This document shows positions 25,398 to 37,113 of a stretch of DNA of 64,000 nt, one piece after another. The stretch is from positions 3,393,001 through 3,457,000 of the forward strand of contig NC_064042.1 in NCBI RefSeq assembly GCF_932526225.1, given 5' to 3'. Source of the stretch: Nematostella vectensis. Taxonomy: Eukaryota > Cnidaria > Anthozoa > Actiniaria > Edwardsiidae. How positions within the stretch are numbered: the first letter of the stretch is position 1; each line of letters starts with the position of its first letter. The notes under the pieces were generated by a model. It saw nothing but the letters and a program-made list of their open reading frames with translations, was not told the origin of the DNA and searched no databases. Position numbers and translations under genes: made by a program.

Positions 25398-27821
25398 AGA
25401 GGATGTATAGCCCAGACTAGTCCCAGGCGACATGACGAAAAACCTGGAAAACGCGCAATTCCAGATAGAGAGAGAAGACACAATTTCTTCAGTGGCTATA
25501 GGTTTCTTGTATTACGGACTGATTTTTAAAACACAAATAACGTGAGGCCGAAATGCACATAACCAGATTTTGGCTTTTTAAGATAATTTGTCCTTGATCA
25601 TCATTGCCCTGTGTATCAGCTCAGGGACATAAAAACTCAAATTTCAATGACACTTTACAAAAAGTCGCATCAATTTAAAAAAAAGTCGCACTTGATATTT
25701 TGTTTGCTATAAGTTACTAAGTACTCAGAGAAATTCTCCGCCTTATCCGATGTGAAATCGGCTTATTTGAAGCCCCACGTCATGTTTTTCCGTCATGTCG
25801 TCCCAAGCATTCTGAGCGGGTTTTTTGTAGCGTGGTATATCAGACGTGTAACAGCCACTTTTCCTCATTCTACATGTAAGCTCGCCCCAGACCCTCTTCT
25901 CCCAACGGTTCATGTCCCAGCACAGAAAACCCGATAGGAACGCCAGGCACAAGGCTGACTCGTTATTAGATGTAGCAAATGGGATAATCAATTCTAGATG
26001 TTTTTCTATTTCAAAGCAAATGTATTCTGATTTGTCACACAAGATGGTACAAAACAAAGCATCCTTATTTCAATGGAACAACTACAGTTTATGTAATAAT
26101 AAAATACGTCTGCTTTTCTTAACCTACTAAACATAGAAATAGTTTTATTTTTCAAGCATTGTACGGCTAGTAATACTCGGGCTTGGCCAATGCTCGTCCA
26201 GATTATTTCTTCCCCTTTACGATTTTGTCCCCATTATGATATGATTCAGTATAATTGGATAATTTAGATACAATATGAAAACGAACTATGTGTCAGTTTG
26301 ATTAACTATCGCAAGTTACTTCATTATGAATTGTGATGATGAGCTGGATTGTGGCTTAATTTTACAAAACTGTCAAAACACAACAATAGTAGTACGGTAG
26401 TCATAGATAGTATGTTTTGCAATTCTTAATTGTTGTTCACATAAAGTCTTTGAGATTTTTTATCGATTGAACAGTGTCAGCATTAGCGTTCATAAAAAAG
26501 GAATATATGCTCGTGTTTTGTGTTTGTACTCTTTATTTGTTGTGCCAAAGTAGTTTCCAGTCCTTCTCCCACCCCGTAGCCCTACCGGAATGTATTCATC
26601 CAGGGGCGGATATAGCTTTTCGCTAAACGGGAGGGAGGGGAGCGGGGGGGAGGGGGGGAGGGGGGGGTTGGGTCAGTGACAGAGGCGGAGGGATAAATTT
26701 GTTTGGTTTCATGTGGCTTTCTGGCGGCCCAAGAGGGAGTTTAAACCCCTATAAACCCTCCCCGTAGAACCGCTACTATGTCATCAAATGGTCTATCGCT
26801 GCCAACGAACACTCTCTGGCAGAGAATGTGTGAAGACTACTGTTAATTGTACGATTTAATTCATGACTTATCCAAGAAAAAAAACAGTAGCCAGTGTTTT
26901 TCGTGGTTATGACCTCCCGTCCCTCAGTCCGCATCCCCATTCCTTCCCTGCCCTCGACAGTCGTGATCTGAAACCTTGCAGCATGCGTTAGCTAAGACAG
27001 TAGCAAGATCTTAAAGAGACTCCGCCATCCTTGCAAAGTACCAAATGTGAGTAAGCATCCATTTCCATCAGCTTATTTGAAACGATGTCTTCTATTAAAT
27101 TCGGCTAAAAAAGGTATTTTACATTTAGGTGGCTACTTTCGTACGTTACGACACCCTCTTGAAATCCGCTTGAATCACAATGAATTTTAATCTATCATAC
27201 AACTAAAAAGCACAATTCCATTTCTTGAGTATTAAAAAATACATATATAGTTGTATTCGAAAAAAAATGTTTTGAATATTCAAAACAAAAGCAAAACAAC
27301 ATTGTCACGTTAGTCGGGTCTATAGACTTTAAAAAGCAACGACTACGAGACGGCAAAGTGAGACGTGACAAAACCCACTTAAAGGCTAAAATATCTATAG
27401 ATAATGCCAGAGTATTATACAAATAGATCTCATTTTTTCTAATAATCCATCGTTGGCATGCAGAAAAAGTAGCCAGCGAGACACAGTCGAGTTGTGTAAC
27501 TGTTTCTAGTACTGTGACTATGGATTATTAGAGGGCAGATTACATAGCATACACAGGAAAATGAGATCAATTTGTTTTAAGTGATTTTTAGTAAACAACC
27601 CGCGCGCAATAATATCAACCGTACTCTTATCACCAACTCGAACAATAAGAGCTCGCGTTTCACACCTTAAACGCCCCTTTCGTATACTGTCTATTTTCTA
27701 AGTACGGCTTAAGTGACTTTGACTTAAGAAAGTTTGACAACAGCACGGCCATTTCTCTTGTGTTTATGCGTCCGTCCATTTCTGAGCGCCTGCTGTGAGG
27801 AGAAGTACCTGCTTGACTCCC
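25398..27821. other. Intergenic region between ADAMTS and receptor B (convergent 3' ends)
   Basis: The genes converge here. AATAAA overlaps the ADAMTS stop codon (25394-25399), and another AATAAA lies near 26098. A G-rich stretch at about 26630-26670 follows a sequence resembling a transposon end (AGGGGCGGATATAGC). No convincing exon is seen. Confidence 0.5.
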
Positions 27822-30800
27822 CTATGAAGAGCTCACTAAATAGACGGTCCAATAACCCAGATTATATAAAAAGTACGCGAACGGGAAGCAAATCCTTGCG
27901 TATCGGTCTACGGTGTTGGTCTCTTCGTTATCAGTAAAGTTGTCCGTGTACGGAGTGAGGTCGTCTGTCGAACGCCCGTAACCACCTTCCATCTTGTACA
28001 TGCGTTCGTTGATGATCACGTGATTTTCTGTGTTGCCATTCCTACGGCCTGGTCTTTTGATGGGCCGTTGATCGTTACCTTCGTCCTGGATTAAAAAAAA
28101 GAGAAGACTGTTACAACAAAATAGCAGCACATTTCAATTCCGTAGTCATGTGGGATGAAACACCTTTGGCCAGGGGCGTAGGCAGGGGGTGGCCCTGGAG
28201 CCCCCCTCCTTCCATCAGGCAAAAATACAGTAAATGTATGACACATTATCTAAAATACAGGAGAAAATGCCTTTTGGGCCCCCTCCTGTTACAAATCCTG
28301 GCTACGCCGCTGAAGGGTGTGAAGGGATAAAACAATTCATACCTATTCGATGAACAGGTCGTAGTGCTCACCATGCCGTATAAAAGGGATCTGAAAACAA
28401 TTTGATTTCTTTTCAAGCTACCCCAGTAACTAGCGTTAGAAGGTCTTTTTTTGATGTGTTCACAAATGGTTTGCGCGCATTCTCCTGGGGCCGGCTCCTG
28501 GAAAGCAGGTTAGCGCTAACCCAGGGATAATCGAGGCCCCCCCCCCCTTCCCCTGCAAATCCTTGGGACGCGCCTTTCAAGTCGTCATACCTGTTGATTG
28601 CTCGCTGTCGTCCCATAATTAGTAGTTTTAAGCGGGAAATCCCCACTCATATCTTCTCCATTCGCTTTTTCGCCCTTCACTCGCCGAAGTATAGTGGTTC
28701 CCTTGCGAGTTATCCTCTTTGCTTGGAACTTGATAAATGTAGAGCTTGGGTACTCGATTAACGCGCAGAACACGAACAGGAAAGATACCATCAAGAACCA
28801 ATCAATCGCCTTCACGTAACTAACTCTCGGCATTGACGATTGAATCCCGAAGATAAGCGTCGTGAGAGCGAGCACTGTCGTAATGCCGAGTGCGACCCGA
28901 GCTGGTGGCGAGCTGCGGGGTATCCAAAATGAGACCCAGCTAGAAAACAATTGAAGATAAGTGTAAATAGAAAAAAATAAATCTTCTCTTATCAAATCTT
29001 GCAGAACAAATTCATTATGCTATTGTCATAATAGCTTGCTTTATTGCTTTTTTTCGATTACAGCCCCTTTTTGTGGCGTGTACCTTGGCCGGCTGCCAAA
29101 AAAGTACATCGCCGACGGTTTGTATTTCATGCGGTTGTCGGTGGAGAAGAATATTTTGTTTGCGCTTGCGCAGTAGGTAAGAAGAGCCTCAACAGTTTCA
29201 ATACCTTTCCCAGAGACTGCGAAACTTTGAGCCCGCGGCCAGAGAAATGAGAAAGACTCTGGTAGGAGTAGATTGAATAATTTTAAATAAAAGGTGGACG
29301 CAAATGGAAGTTTAAAAGAAATACCACCGTGGATTACTTTCTTTTCCCCCACATTTGCTTTGTTAAATCCCTTGCATTGGAAGGCTTATATGTAAATATT
29401 TATGACCTGAAAGCTTAGAATCAGCAATATACTGGTTAATATGTTTTACTTTGTGAACGTGAACGTTTTCACATTGTCACACCGTCCGTAAAAATTCTCC
29501 AAATAAGTTCCTTTTATATGATACCCCCACCCCTTCCCCCAGCCAATCCTGGTTACGCGCCTGCTAGTGTACTGCATCTGTATAACACAGGGTAAGCAAA
29601 GCGCTGTGGGCGTGAGAGAGAGATTATCTTTCCATTTGCTCTACGGCGGAAATGTGCATTGATGATAAAGAGGGCCGACACCCGAGAGCAACTGGCTCAT
29701 TTGAAATAAGGCGTGGAAGAGGGCTAGCAGCGCGAATGATGAAGTGTGTATGAGAGCGCAATTTCAGTTGATTAAAATTATGTCTAAATTAATTTTCAAA
29801 CGTTGATTGGACGCCAGTAAACTCACTAATTAGTAATCATCGAAACGGTCTTTACTTAATCTCAAGTCATCTGAGTGTGGAAAGGTCACACAAATACTAT
29901 ATTTTATATTTTAATCATGTAAATATAGCTTTTAATTAATAGTTAACAATTTATTTATTTCTGTCTATTTTTGTCCCGTATAAATAGAGAAATTTTTTTC
30001 ACCAGCTAGGTGAAAACATGTTAATAAAGTTTCTATTTATTTTATATTCTACATAACATGGACTTGAAAGCGAAGAAGTGCCCTTAAATAGCCATGACGA
30101 ACATTGCATCTATAATATATAACCGGATACCCTGACGTGCTGTAAGAAGCCTTATCAAACGGTATTTTTTGTAAGATGTTTGGCCATATGTTAAGCTTAC
30201 ACCACAACATAAGAACACAACGCATTTACCATTTACGGTAGATCGATACCATGTTTTATAATAACGGCTCTTTTCAAAATGACACAATGCTAGACTGTTT
30301 AACCTTCCCTAACTACCGTCCATGGGTTGAAGTCTTAGTGTGGATAGTGACCGTGCTTTGTTTGGTCGCACCAATCCTCGTTTTCGTCATCATCTACCGC
30401 AACCCGTGCTTACAGACTGCGCCTAACATGCTCTTGGCATCCATGACGGTCTCCGATTTCATCTTCGCGCTTGGTACGCCGGTTGGAACTATTTACTCTA
30501 AATTTCTCTCGAACTCTTTGGTGTGCATAACCCTATCACTCACAGGGGTTGTTTCCATGTTGGTGTCGGAGATTTCGCTGGCTGTTATAAGCGTGGAGCG
30601 TTTCTATGCCATCATGAAGCCGTTCAAGGCAAGGATTGCAAGCAGTCGCTCACGATGGCACACCATTGTGGCTATCTGGTCCTTTGCGATCATCGTAGCG
30701 GCTGTCGTGATATTTGCAGGAAATGGTTCATCGGTGTTTTGCTATTCTGAGGATTCAGTGGATTTTTATCTTCATATCACGGTTTTTTTTGTTTGTTTTT

Positions 30801-33800
30801 TTATTCAATGCTGCTTATACTGCATTGTTGGCGTCAATCTCAGAGGTCGCTTACCTCCGGGACAGGACGAAAGAGCAGCCAAAAAGCTCGCTAAAAACCG
30901 TCGAATTATCACTATGCTGTTCGCCGTTGTTTTGTTGTTCATATTGACGTGGGGACCAATTAACGTGTCTGCTCTTCACGAAGATGATTTTGCCTTAATA
31001 AAATCGTGTTGGTTTTTAGATCTCAGTTTCTTCTTCATTTTAGCACCCTTTTGCAACGCTTTTCTTAATCCTCTTGTGTACTTCATCTTTATGGCAAATT
31101 ATCGCAGGGGACTCAAGGATCTGGTCAGAACGTGTTTACCAAGGTGCTTTAGAAAACTCTCGCCAAAAATGGAGAGCTATGAGTTGGAGGTAAACGCAAG
31201 TCACGGAACTATGGGGGCTGGCGCAGCTGCTACGGTAATAACTTTCCATAAAAAGTTTACTCAAAACCATCATGCTAACTAAATCGATTATAAACTCTTG
31301 GCACAAGAATGACTATCCTCTGAAGTTAAACGTGTTCTGTCCGAAGGGGAATGAGGAGGCGCCTTGTGATTCCACAACATGGCTCATGTTTGCGACCACA
31401 GGCGCTGCTTTACGATCGAAAACAATAATTATTAGGAGGAAGAACCCGGGAACCATTCTTGAAGCAAGAAAGACAACAAACAAACAAACAAACAAACAAA
31501 CAAACAAACACAAGGCGACACCTTTTCGAGCACTAACGGTCAGATAAAGAAAAGTTTGGTTCTATTTTCTGAAAGTTAATTCATGTTAGCGTGAACTCAA
31601 CAGACTTTGTACACTTATTTTCTAAAAAATTCAAAAGGGCTCTGTGAGCCAACTCGTGAATGCAAATTTGTTTTTCCAGTTATTTTCTTGTGTGCATAAA
31701 AGATATACTGGATGAATTTTGAACAAAGGATGAACACATCCAAGATGCTGGGAGTACATAACAATGTCCTTTCTTTTCGATGTGATGAAACACAAAGAAC
31801 AGTATGATTATTTATTATTATCATAAAAAGTAAAAAAGAAAAGAAATTAGACGTAACAAGTAGGGATCGAACCTCCGGTCTCTGACGTCTTAGACAAGCG
31901 ACAGAACCACTATACCACCAAGGCATTGCTGAATTAACCCCTGAGTAAAATTAGTTTATATCCTAAATTGGTATCTCACCGTTCGAACTGCTTTCGCTAG
32001 CATGTCAAATTTCGCCCTATTCTTTCCGGAAACAGAAGTTAAATACCCGACATAATTAATCAAGCAACAGTCATATGTATTTTAAGAATGTCAACATTCT
32101 AGAAATTCGCAAATTCGTTATGGATCGTTTCTTGATGAGTAAGCGTGTTTGAACGAGTTTTGTTTGATATTTAGCATTTGAACTTATAAAAAGAGAATTA
32201 AATGCTTTGCTAGCATTTTACTTGTTTTGTAAACTAACAACTTGAATTGGACTGAACCGTGCTGTGTTGCAAAAGCACAGAAAGACCACAAAAAGTTTAC
32301 GGATGATTGATCCGACGATCGAGTGACACAGAAGTCCCTCCAATAACTCGTAAATGATTTGCAACCATTCACGGGTTAAAAATGGTCTCGACAATTTCTC
32401 AATTGCTCCGATAAGATGATGGAAGCGTTATATTTTTTACTCCCGACAAGGTGGTGAAGCTGCCGAGGACTAAAATGATGCACGTGTTTATGTTGCTGGA
32501 TGATGAATGATGATTATGATATAATGATTATCATGATGGTTGTCTTAGCTGATGTCAATCTCACCTTAGTATTACGATCAGGATAGTTGGGATGTATGTT
32601 TGAACCACATAGTAGAACTTCTTACGGCGAATGGAGAAAGTCAACTTAAGTAAGGTAAAGGTACCTAATAAACGATAGAAAAAAAAACACAGCATATTCG
32701 TGTACACTTGCCAGAAAGGATCATTCTACAAGTAATTTGTGTACACTTTTAATCTCCATGGTAATATGGAGAAAAAGAAAATGGTAGTTCTGTCACCGAA
32801 AGGTTCTTACGGATACTGGAGCAATCAATTCCAACGATGCCAATACATCAGTGACATTTGAAGAATAATTTAGATATATTTCCCTGGTAGAAATATTGAT
32901 TGTCTTTTAGTGGTAAAAATACCATTCGCCAATTTTAATGATACAAAAAATATTTAATTCAAATGTATTACGGATAAGCGAAATACTCCTAAAGTAGAAA
33001 TATTCTGGCTTGTTTGCAGTCATAATGAATATGTATTTTGTGCCAGATTTGTACCCAGTCGCCAAAATGAGAAGAACATAATGGAAACATAATTTATGCG
33101 CGGTTTGTCTGTGGTGATAAACCAGGCGCACGGCACCGCACGTCAACCCACACGGCACCGCGCGCCTAGTTAATCACCGCAGGCAAACCGCGCATAAATT
33201 ATGTTTCTCTTTTTTCTTCTTATATTCTTATCATTTTGGCGACTGGGTACGAGTCTGAATTTGTGCATTAAATAAAGTCTCAATACCGGTTTTACCTGTT
33301 GGATAAGTAAACGTCTCTTTGCTCGCATGATACTCATCAAGGGCGAACTGGGACATGGTCAGGTTGTCGCTGATGATGACAGCGTTCTTGTACTTATCTC
33401 CTGGGTCAGCCTTCCAGCTCAGAAGCAAGTCATCATTGTTCATCCCGTCTAAAACCATTCTCAAACATATTCGTTATTTATTTATTTCCGGGACGATTCT
33501 TGATCATGTTAAGAAAACCATTAGGGACTGTTAAGAAATGTTGATCTTTTTTTTTTAATAAATAAAAACAATATCGTTTGCTTTTAGGACCTCAATCCTA
33601 TTCCCTTACTTACAGCTTCGACATAAAATTTCTTCTGCTCTGAGAACCCTCACATCCCAATCGTATGTAAAAGAACAATGAACATACAGCTTTTGGAGGA
33701 TATACTACAGGATTGGGTGTCCATAGGGTAGTTACACTTACAGCTTTCGAAGGATATACTACAGGATTGGGTGTCCATAGGGTAGTTGCGCAGGTACATC

Positions 33801-35676
33801 ATACATGACGCTACGACAGTCATCCTGAGGGAGAGGATTAGAAAAAGAGTTATTATCTATCTTAATAATATGAAATGGCAACATAACCAGCATCATAACC
33901 AGCATCGCCATTTTTTTCAGCATCAGTATTAATATCATCAGCATCATGGATAACATCATTGTCATCACGGCTGCTTTAGTATCTATATCATTATCATCAG
34001 CTGAAGCAGCAGCAGCAATTACATGATTATTAACAGCATCAACCATTATCAGCATCATTATCAAAAACGTCACCAAAGCAGCAGCATTATAAGCATATCG
34101 ATGACATCATAAGTGCATCATGAAAATCACCATTTGCATCCCATCATCTTTAGCAAAATAATAATCATCTTAGAAAACCACAGAATCAATAACACCATTA
34201 TCACCAAAATTTTCATCATCATCATGACATCATGATCATAATCATCACGGCAGCATCAAAAACATCATCACCAGCTGAACCAGTATCAGTTGTATAATGC
34301 AGATAATAATCTTGCCGTCATCGTCGTCGTCGCCGTCGTCGTCATCATCATCATAAACTATTTCATCCAAACTTGAACCTCACCTCTGACTGTACACCAC
34401 CCTGCCCTCAGGGTCTATTGTCAGAAGGAACTGGTTTTCGGGCACAGTGCTTGACTTCTCGTTGTTGATGTAGGTATCTGGTTTCCAGATCTGCTTCATG
34501 ATATCCCCGCCAAGCGTAAGGTTCCTTTTCTTGTACACGTGACCGTACGCGAGCCGTGGATCCGTCCATAACTGGCGCAGGAAAAACGTGGTCTCGAATT
34601 GCTTTATTTAAAAGTATAATCAACATTAAAAAAGAAAGAGTTCTGATATGAGGAAGCTCAAGAGAAACAAAGGGGCATGTTATTTAACTTCTTCGAAATA
34701 ACAGCAAAAATGCAATAGATTATCTAATTTATTTATTTAAAAAGGGGTTTTCGTTATTGACAGCATCATCCGTCCATAACTGGCGCAGGAAAAACGTGGT
34801 CTCGAATTGCTTTATTTAAAAGTATAATCAACATTAAAAAAGAAAGAGTTCTGATATGAGGAAGCTCAAGAGAAACAAAGGGGCATGTTATTGAACTTCT
34901 TCGAAATAACAGCAAAAATGCAATAGATTATCTAATTTATTTATTAAAAAAGGGGTTTTCGTTATTGACAGCATCATCCGTCCAGAAATTGCATAGCAAA
35001 TATGAACAGACCCGTACCTAGGATTTTTCTTGGGGGTGTGCAAAATCCGAAAAAGTGGACCTAATTTTGGGGGAGGGAGGGGGGTGGTGAGTTTTCAGAT
35101 AAAAATCTGACCACCCCCGAAAGAACAAAAAGGGATTTTTTGTTTATGCCTTTGCAATATCTCCAAGCGACGTTTATTGTCGGATTTGGCTACAAATAAA
35201 GTCTGTCTTACATGGATTAATGACATACCAGATTGATCTAGCTTATGCTGTATAGTTTTATCTACAAATAGCACGTCTATTGAGAACCGAAAGTGGACTT
35301 TTGATCGTTGTGGGGGGGGGGGAGTTCGCACCCCCTGCACCCCCCTGGGTACGGGCCTGATGACTAAGAGATTTGATGGGAGGTCAGATGCTTTTATTGT
35401 TTGTATAGTGTTGATACTGTGGATGCAACTCACCATTTCTTGTTCATTGAGTCCTCCAATAGATGTCAGAAAAAATGAAATGGAAACTTTAACCGGGTCT
35501 CCTGTGGAAAGAAATGACACCGAGGACTGCTCACAAGACATGACAAGCGGTTTTTAACCCACCCTATCCATAATGCATTGCATTAACACTCAAAAGCATT
35601 TGCCAATTCTTATAGGTGTAGTAGTTGCACTACGAATTCAAGTGACTCGAATTGTTTTGTTGATGTATTTAATGGG

Positions 35677-35746
<70 letters not shown>

Positions 35747-36319
35747 CCCATAAGACTATATAAGACTATATATAGACTTTTTTTAGACTATTTACTAATG
35801 AAAGCAACAGCAATGCAATACATTTTGGGATAGATGTTGGATATACCTTTAAAACCTGATATTAAGTGTTTCATAAATCAAATGACCAAGAAAAAGTTTC
35901 AAGGTAAACAAATCCCGGCCTTATTCACGATTTGGTTTGATTTGCTGGTAGCATCCCTGCTTTAATGCTACTATTACGACCTCTTTTGTGATGGTCTTAT
36001 TCTAGTTGTTTTGACCTGACTGTTGCCTGTATTCCTTATTTGAGAGGAAGTAATCTCAAGTTGAAATGAGAAATGGAAGATAACTAACGTTATCTAAATA
36101 TATGTAAAAAAAGAAAGGCGCCAAATATATATCCAAGGCAGAACCATATGGGTTAATTGAACTTATGTGCATTGGCATGAAAATCTTAAACTTACCTTCG
36201 AAGTGTGGTCGAAGTCGTTTGTCATAAACCTTTGGGTCAAGCATGTCGTTCAGTGCAGCAGACGCATTCACGCCATCGGCTGAGCTAAGAGCAAGAAAAA
36301 ACAAGAGCAATCTGACCAT
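27822..36319 (-). CDS. Cys-loop ligand-gated chloride channel subunit (glycine/GABA-A receptor-like), receptor B
   Basis: A second channel subunit, paralogous to receptor A. Eight exons splice in frame to 452 aa: 36196-36319 (ATG at 36319, signal peptide MVRLLLFFLALSSADG), 35434-35501, 34384-34601, 33742-33824, 33296-33448, 32565-32664, 28591-28939, 27822-28085 (stop). Visible motifs: FFLRQLWTDPRLAYG, IWKPDTYINNEK, Cys-loop C144-x13-C158 with YPMDTQ, M1 YIPTILIVILSWVSFW, PPARV at 260-264 (anion-type M1-M2 linker), M2, M3 with VKAIDWF, and M4 in VDRYARICFPFAYFLYN. The 218-bp and 83-bp exons match receptor A exactly in length and phase; the N-terminal and M1-M3 exons are each split by an extra intron. 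Loop C lacks a vicinal or paired cysteine, so the transmitter cannot be assigned. The 3.6-kb intron between 28940 and 32564 contains a GPCR gene on the other strand. Two exons are flanked by partial tandem copies of themselves (33686-33739 and 34768-34986). Confidence 0.92.
28171..28312. repeat. hAT-like MITE (CAGGGGCGTAGGCAGG ends)
   Basis: CAGGGGCGTAGGCAGG at the left is matched by CCTGGCTACGCCGCTG at the right, in the last intron of receptor B. No target duplication was found. Confidence 0.72.
30251..31282 (+). CDS. Class A (rhodopsin-like) G protein-coupled receptor, intronless and nested
   Basis: A seven-transmembrane receptor of 343 aa encoded by a single open exon. Two N-glycosylation sequons (N5-G-S, N10-D-T) lie in the short extracellular N-terminus. 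TM2 carries D69 (position 2.50), C92 is the likely TM3 disulfide cysteine, ERF at 116-118 replaces DRY, TM6 has FILTWGP in place of CWxP, and TM7 has FLNPLVYFIF (NPxxY). A cysteine-containing tail (RTCLPRCFRK) follows, where palmitoylation is possible. TM1 reads LCLVAPILVFV and lacks the usual Asn 1.50, which is uncommon in class A. The gene sits inside an intron of receptor B on the opposite strand. Single-exon structure suggests retroposition or a family of intronless receptors. The ligand is unknown; overall it resembles the many lineage-specific, orphan amine/peptide-like receptors of cnidarians. Confidence 0.93.
   Translation: MFYNNGSFQNDTMLDCLTFPNYRPWVEVLVWIVTVLCLVAPILVFVIIYRNPCLQTAPNMLLASMTVSDFIFALGTPVGTIYSKFLSNSLVCITLSLTGVVSMLVSEISLAVISVERFYAIMKPFKARIASSRSRWHTIVAIWSFAIIVAAVVIFAGNGSSVFCYSEDSVDFYLHITVFFVCFFIQCCLYCIVGVNLRGRLPPGQDERAAKKLAKNRRIITMLFAVVLLFILTWGPINVSALHEDDFALIKSCWFLDLSFFFILAPFCNAFLNPLVYFIFMANYRRGLKDLVRTCLPRCFRKLSPKMESYELEVNASHGTMGAGAAATVITFHKKFTQNHHAN
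31476..31511. repeat. (CAAA)n microsatellite
   Basis: Perfect CAAA repeats about 200 bp after the GPCR stop codon, probably in its 3' UTR. Confidence 0.9.
31852..31924 (-). repeat. tRNA-like sequence (probable tRNA pseudogene or SINE head)
   Basis: Minus strand: GGTGGTATAGTGG resembles an A box and GGTTCGATCCC a B box at tRNA spacing. The acceptor and T stems do not pair well, so it is unlikely to be a functional tRNA. Confidence 0.45.
33043..33257. repeat. Long-hairpin MITE beside a receptor B exon
   Basis: Arms of about 75-85 bp (CAGATTTGTACCCAGTCGCC... and its inverted copy ending GGCGACTGGGTACGAGTCTG) flank a short GCAC-rich centre. It ends 39 bp from the donor of the exon 33296-33448. 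Confidence 0.85.
33686..33793. repeat. 54-bp tandem duplication covering the donor of the receptor B Cys-loop exon
   Basis: Units start at 33686 and 33740 (ACAGCTTT...GGTAGTT). The right unit is the true exon end; the left unit lies in the intron and keeps a GTATGT donor. Confidence 0.93.
34560..34986. repeat. 208-bp tandem duplication covering the acceptor of a receptor B exon
   Basis: Units start at 34560 and 34768, with the first bases of a third at 34976. The unit holds the first 42 bases of the 34384-34601 exon, its acceptor and upstream intron. The copies differ at very few sites. Confidence 0.95.
35007..35359. repeat. TIR element (ends CAGACCCGTACCTAGG / CCTGGGTACGGGCCTG)
   Basis: Imperfect inverted ends in a receptor B intron, with G/C tracts just inside each end. 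Resembles the CAGGGCCGTAGCAGGGGG-end family. Confidence 0.7.
35672..35750. repeat. (TA)n microsatellite bounded by an inverted GGGAGG/CCTCCC
   Basis: TGGGAGG, about 31 TA units, then CCTCCCA: the whole stretch is one long palindrome. Confidence 0.95.
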
Positions 36320-37113
36320 ATTTGGACAAAAGGAATAGCGAAATGCACAAAGGCTGCATTGACAACGTGGACAAGCGCTCGAACTCATAGCAAAGTTATC
36401 GCGGTGAAATCGGTAATAGCACAAACGGCTTCTCGCCACACAGGCGGTCCCTGGATATCTTCGATTTTCTCCCGTATATTGATATCAGAATAATCTATGT
36501 ATTTTAAGGAATAGACAAAGAGACGACTTCATTACAGATGGAGATGATGATATTATGCTAAATGGCGTACGTGCATTTCAGTTCCTTTCTCTTTGATTGG
36601 TAAAGATAGACAAGAGCAAGCTCTTGTCGTCTATCATTTTACTATGTAAAAAAATGCCCTTCTTTAGATATCATTTATCTGAAATAGATAACACTGATAG
36701 GGAAGCTCAATGACACAAATATTCATTATGTAACTTTTATTTGCCTTTGGGGAAAGATGAAATAATACGGATTATAAATCAATCCCAAAAAAACTCATGG
36801 GGAAACTATATTTAGGTAATCCCCGGGAGGAGGGGGATGGGTGGGTGGGTGGGTGGGTGGGTGGGGGGATGGGGTTCGTCGACAAAATCAATTTTGATAG
36901 CACTTTGGGTGTTGCAACAGCAAGTCTTACCCCCAAAATGTAGCACTACCATAAGTTAGCGACGATAATAAAGCAGGGAGTTCAGGGGCGCTTGTTCACA
37001 AGTTTTAGGCCTTCATTAGAAATGAGACCCCTTTGGGATAGGGAATTACAAGAATCTTTGAACCCCCCAGGGGTGTCAGTCGGTACAATTTTATGCCCTA
37101 AAATATAGGACGA

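Noticed and set aside
27195-27422. 75-codon minus-strand frame downstream of receptor B
   Set aside because: AT-rich, no motif, no splice connection.
28343-28390. Treating the 48-nt segment as a constitutive receptor B exon
   Set aside because: It contains an in-frame TAG that would remove M4; the flanking exons join in phase without it.
31852-31924. Functional tRNA gene
   Set aside because: A and B boxes are present, but the acceptor and T stems mispair.
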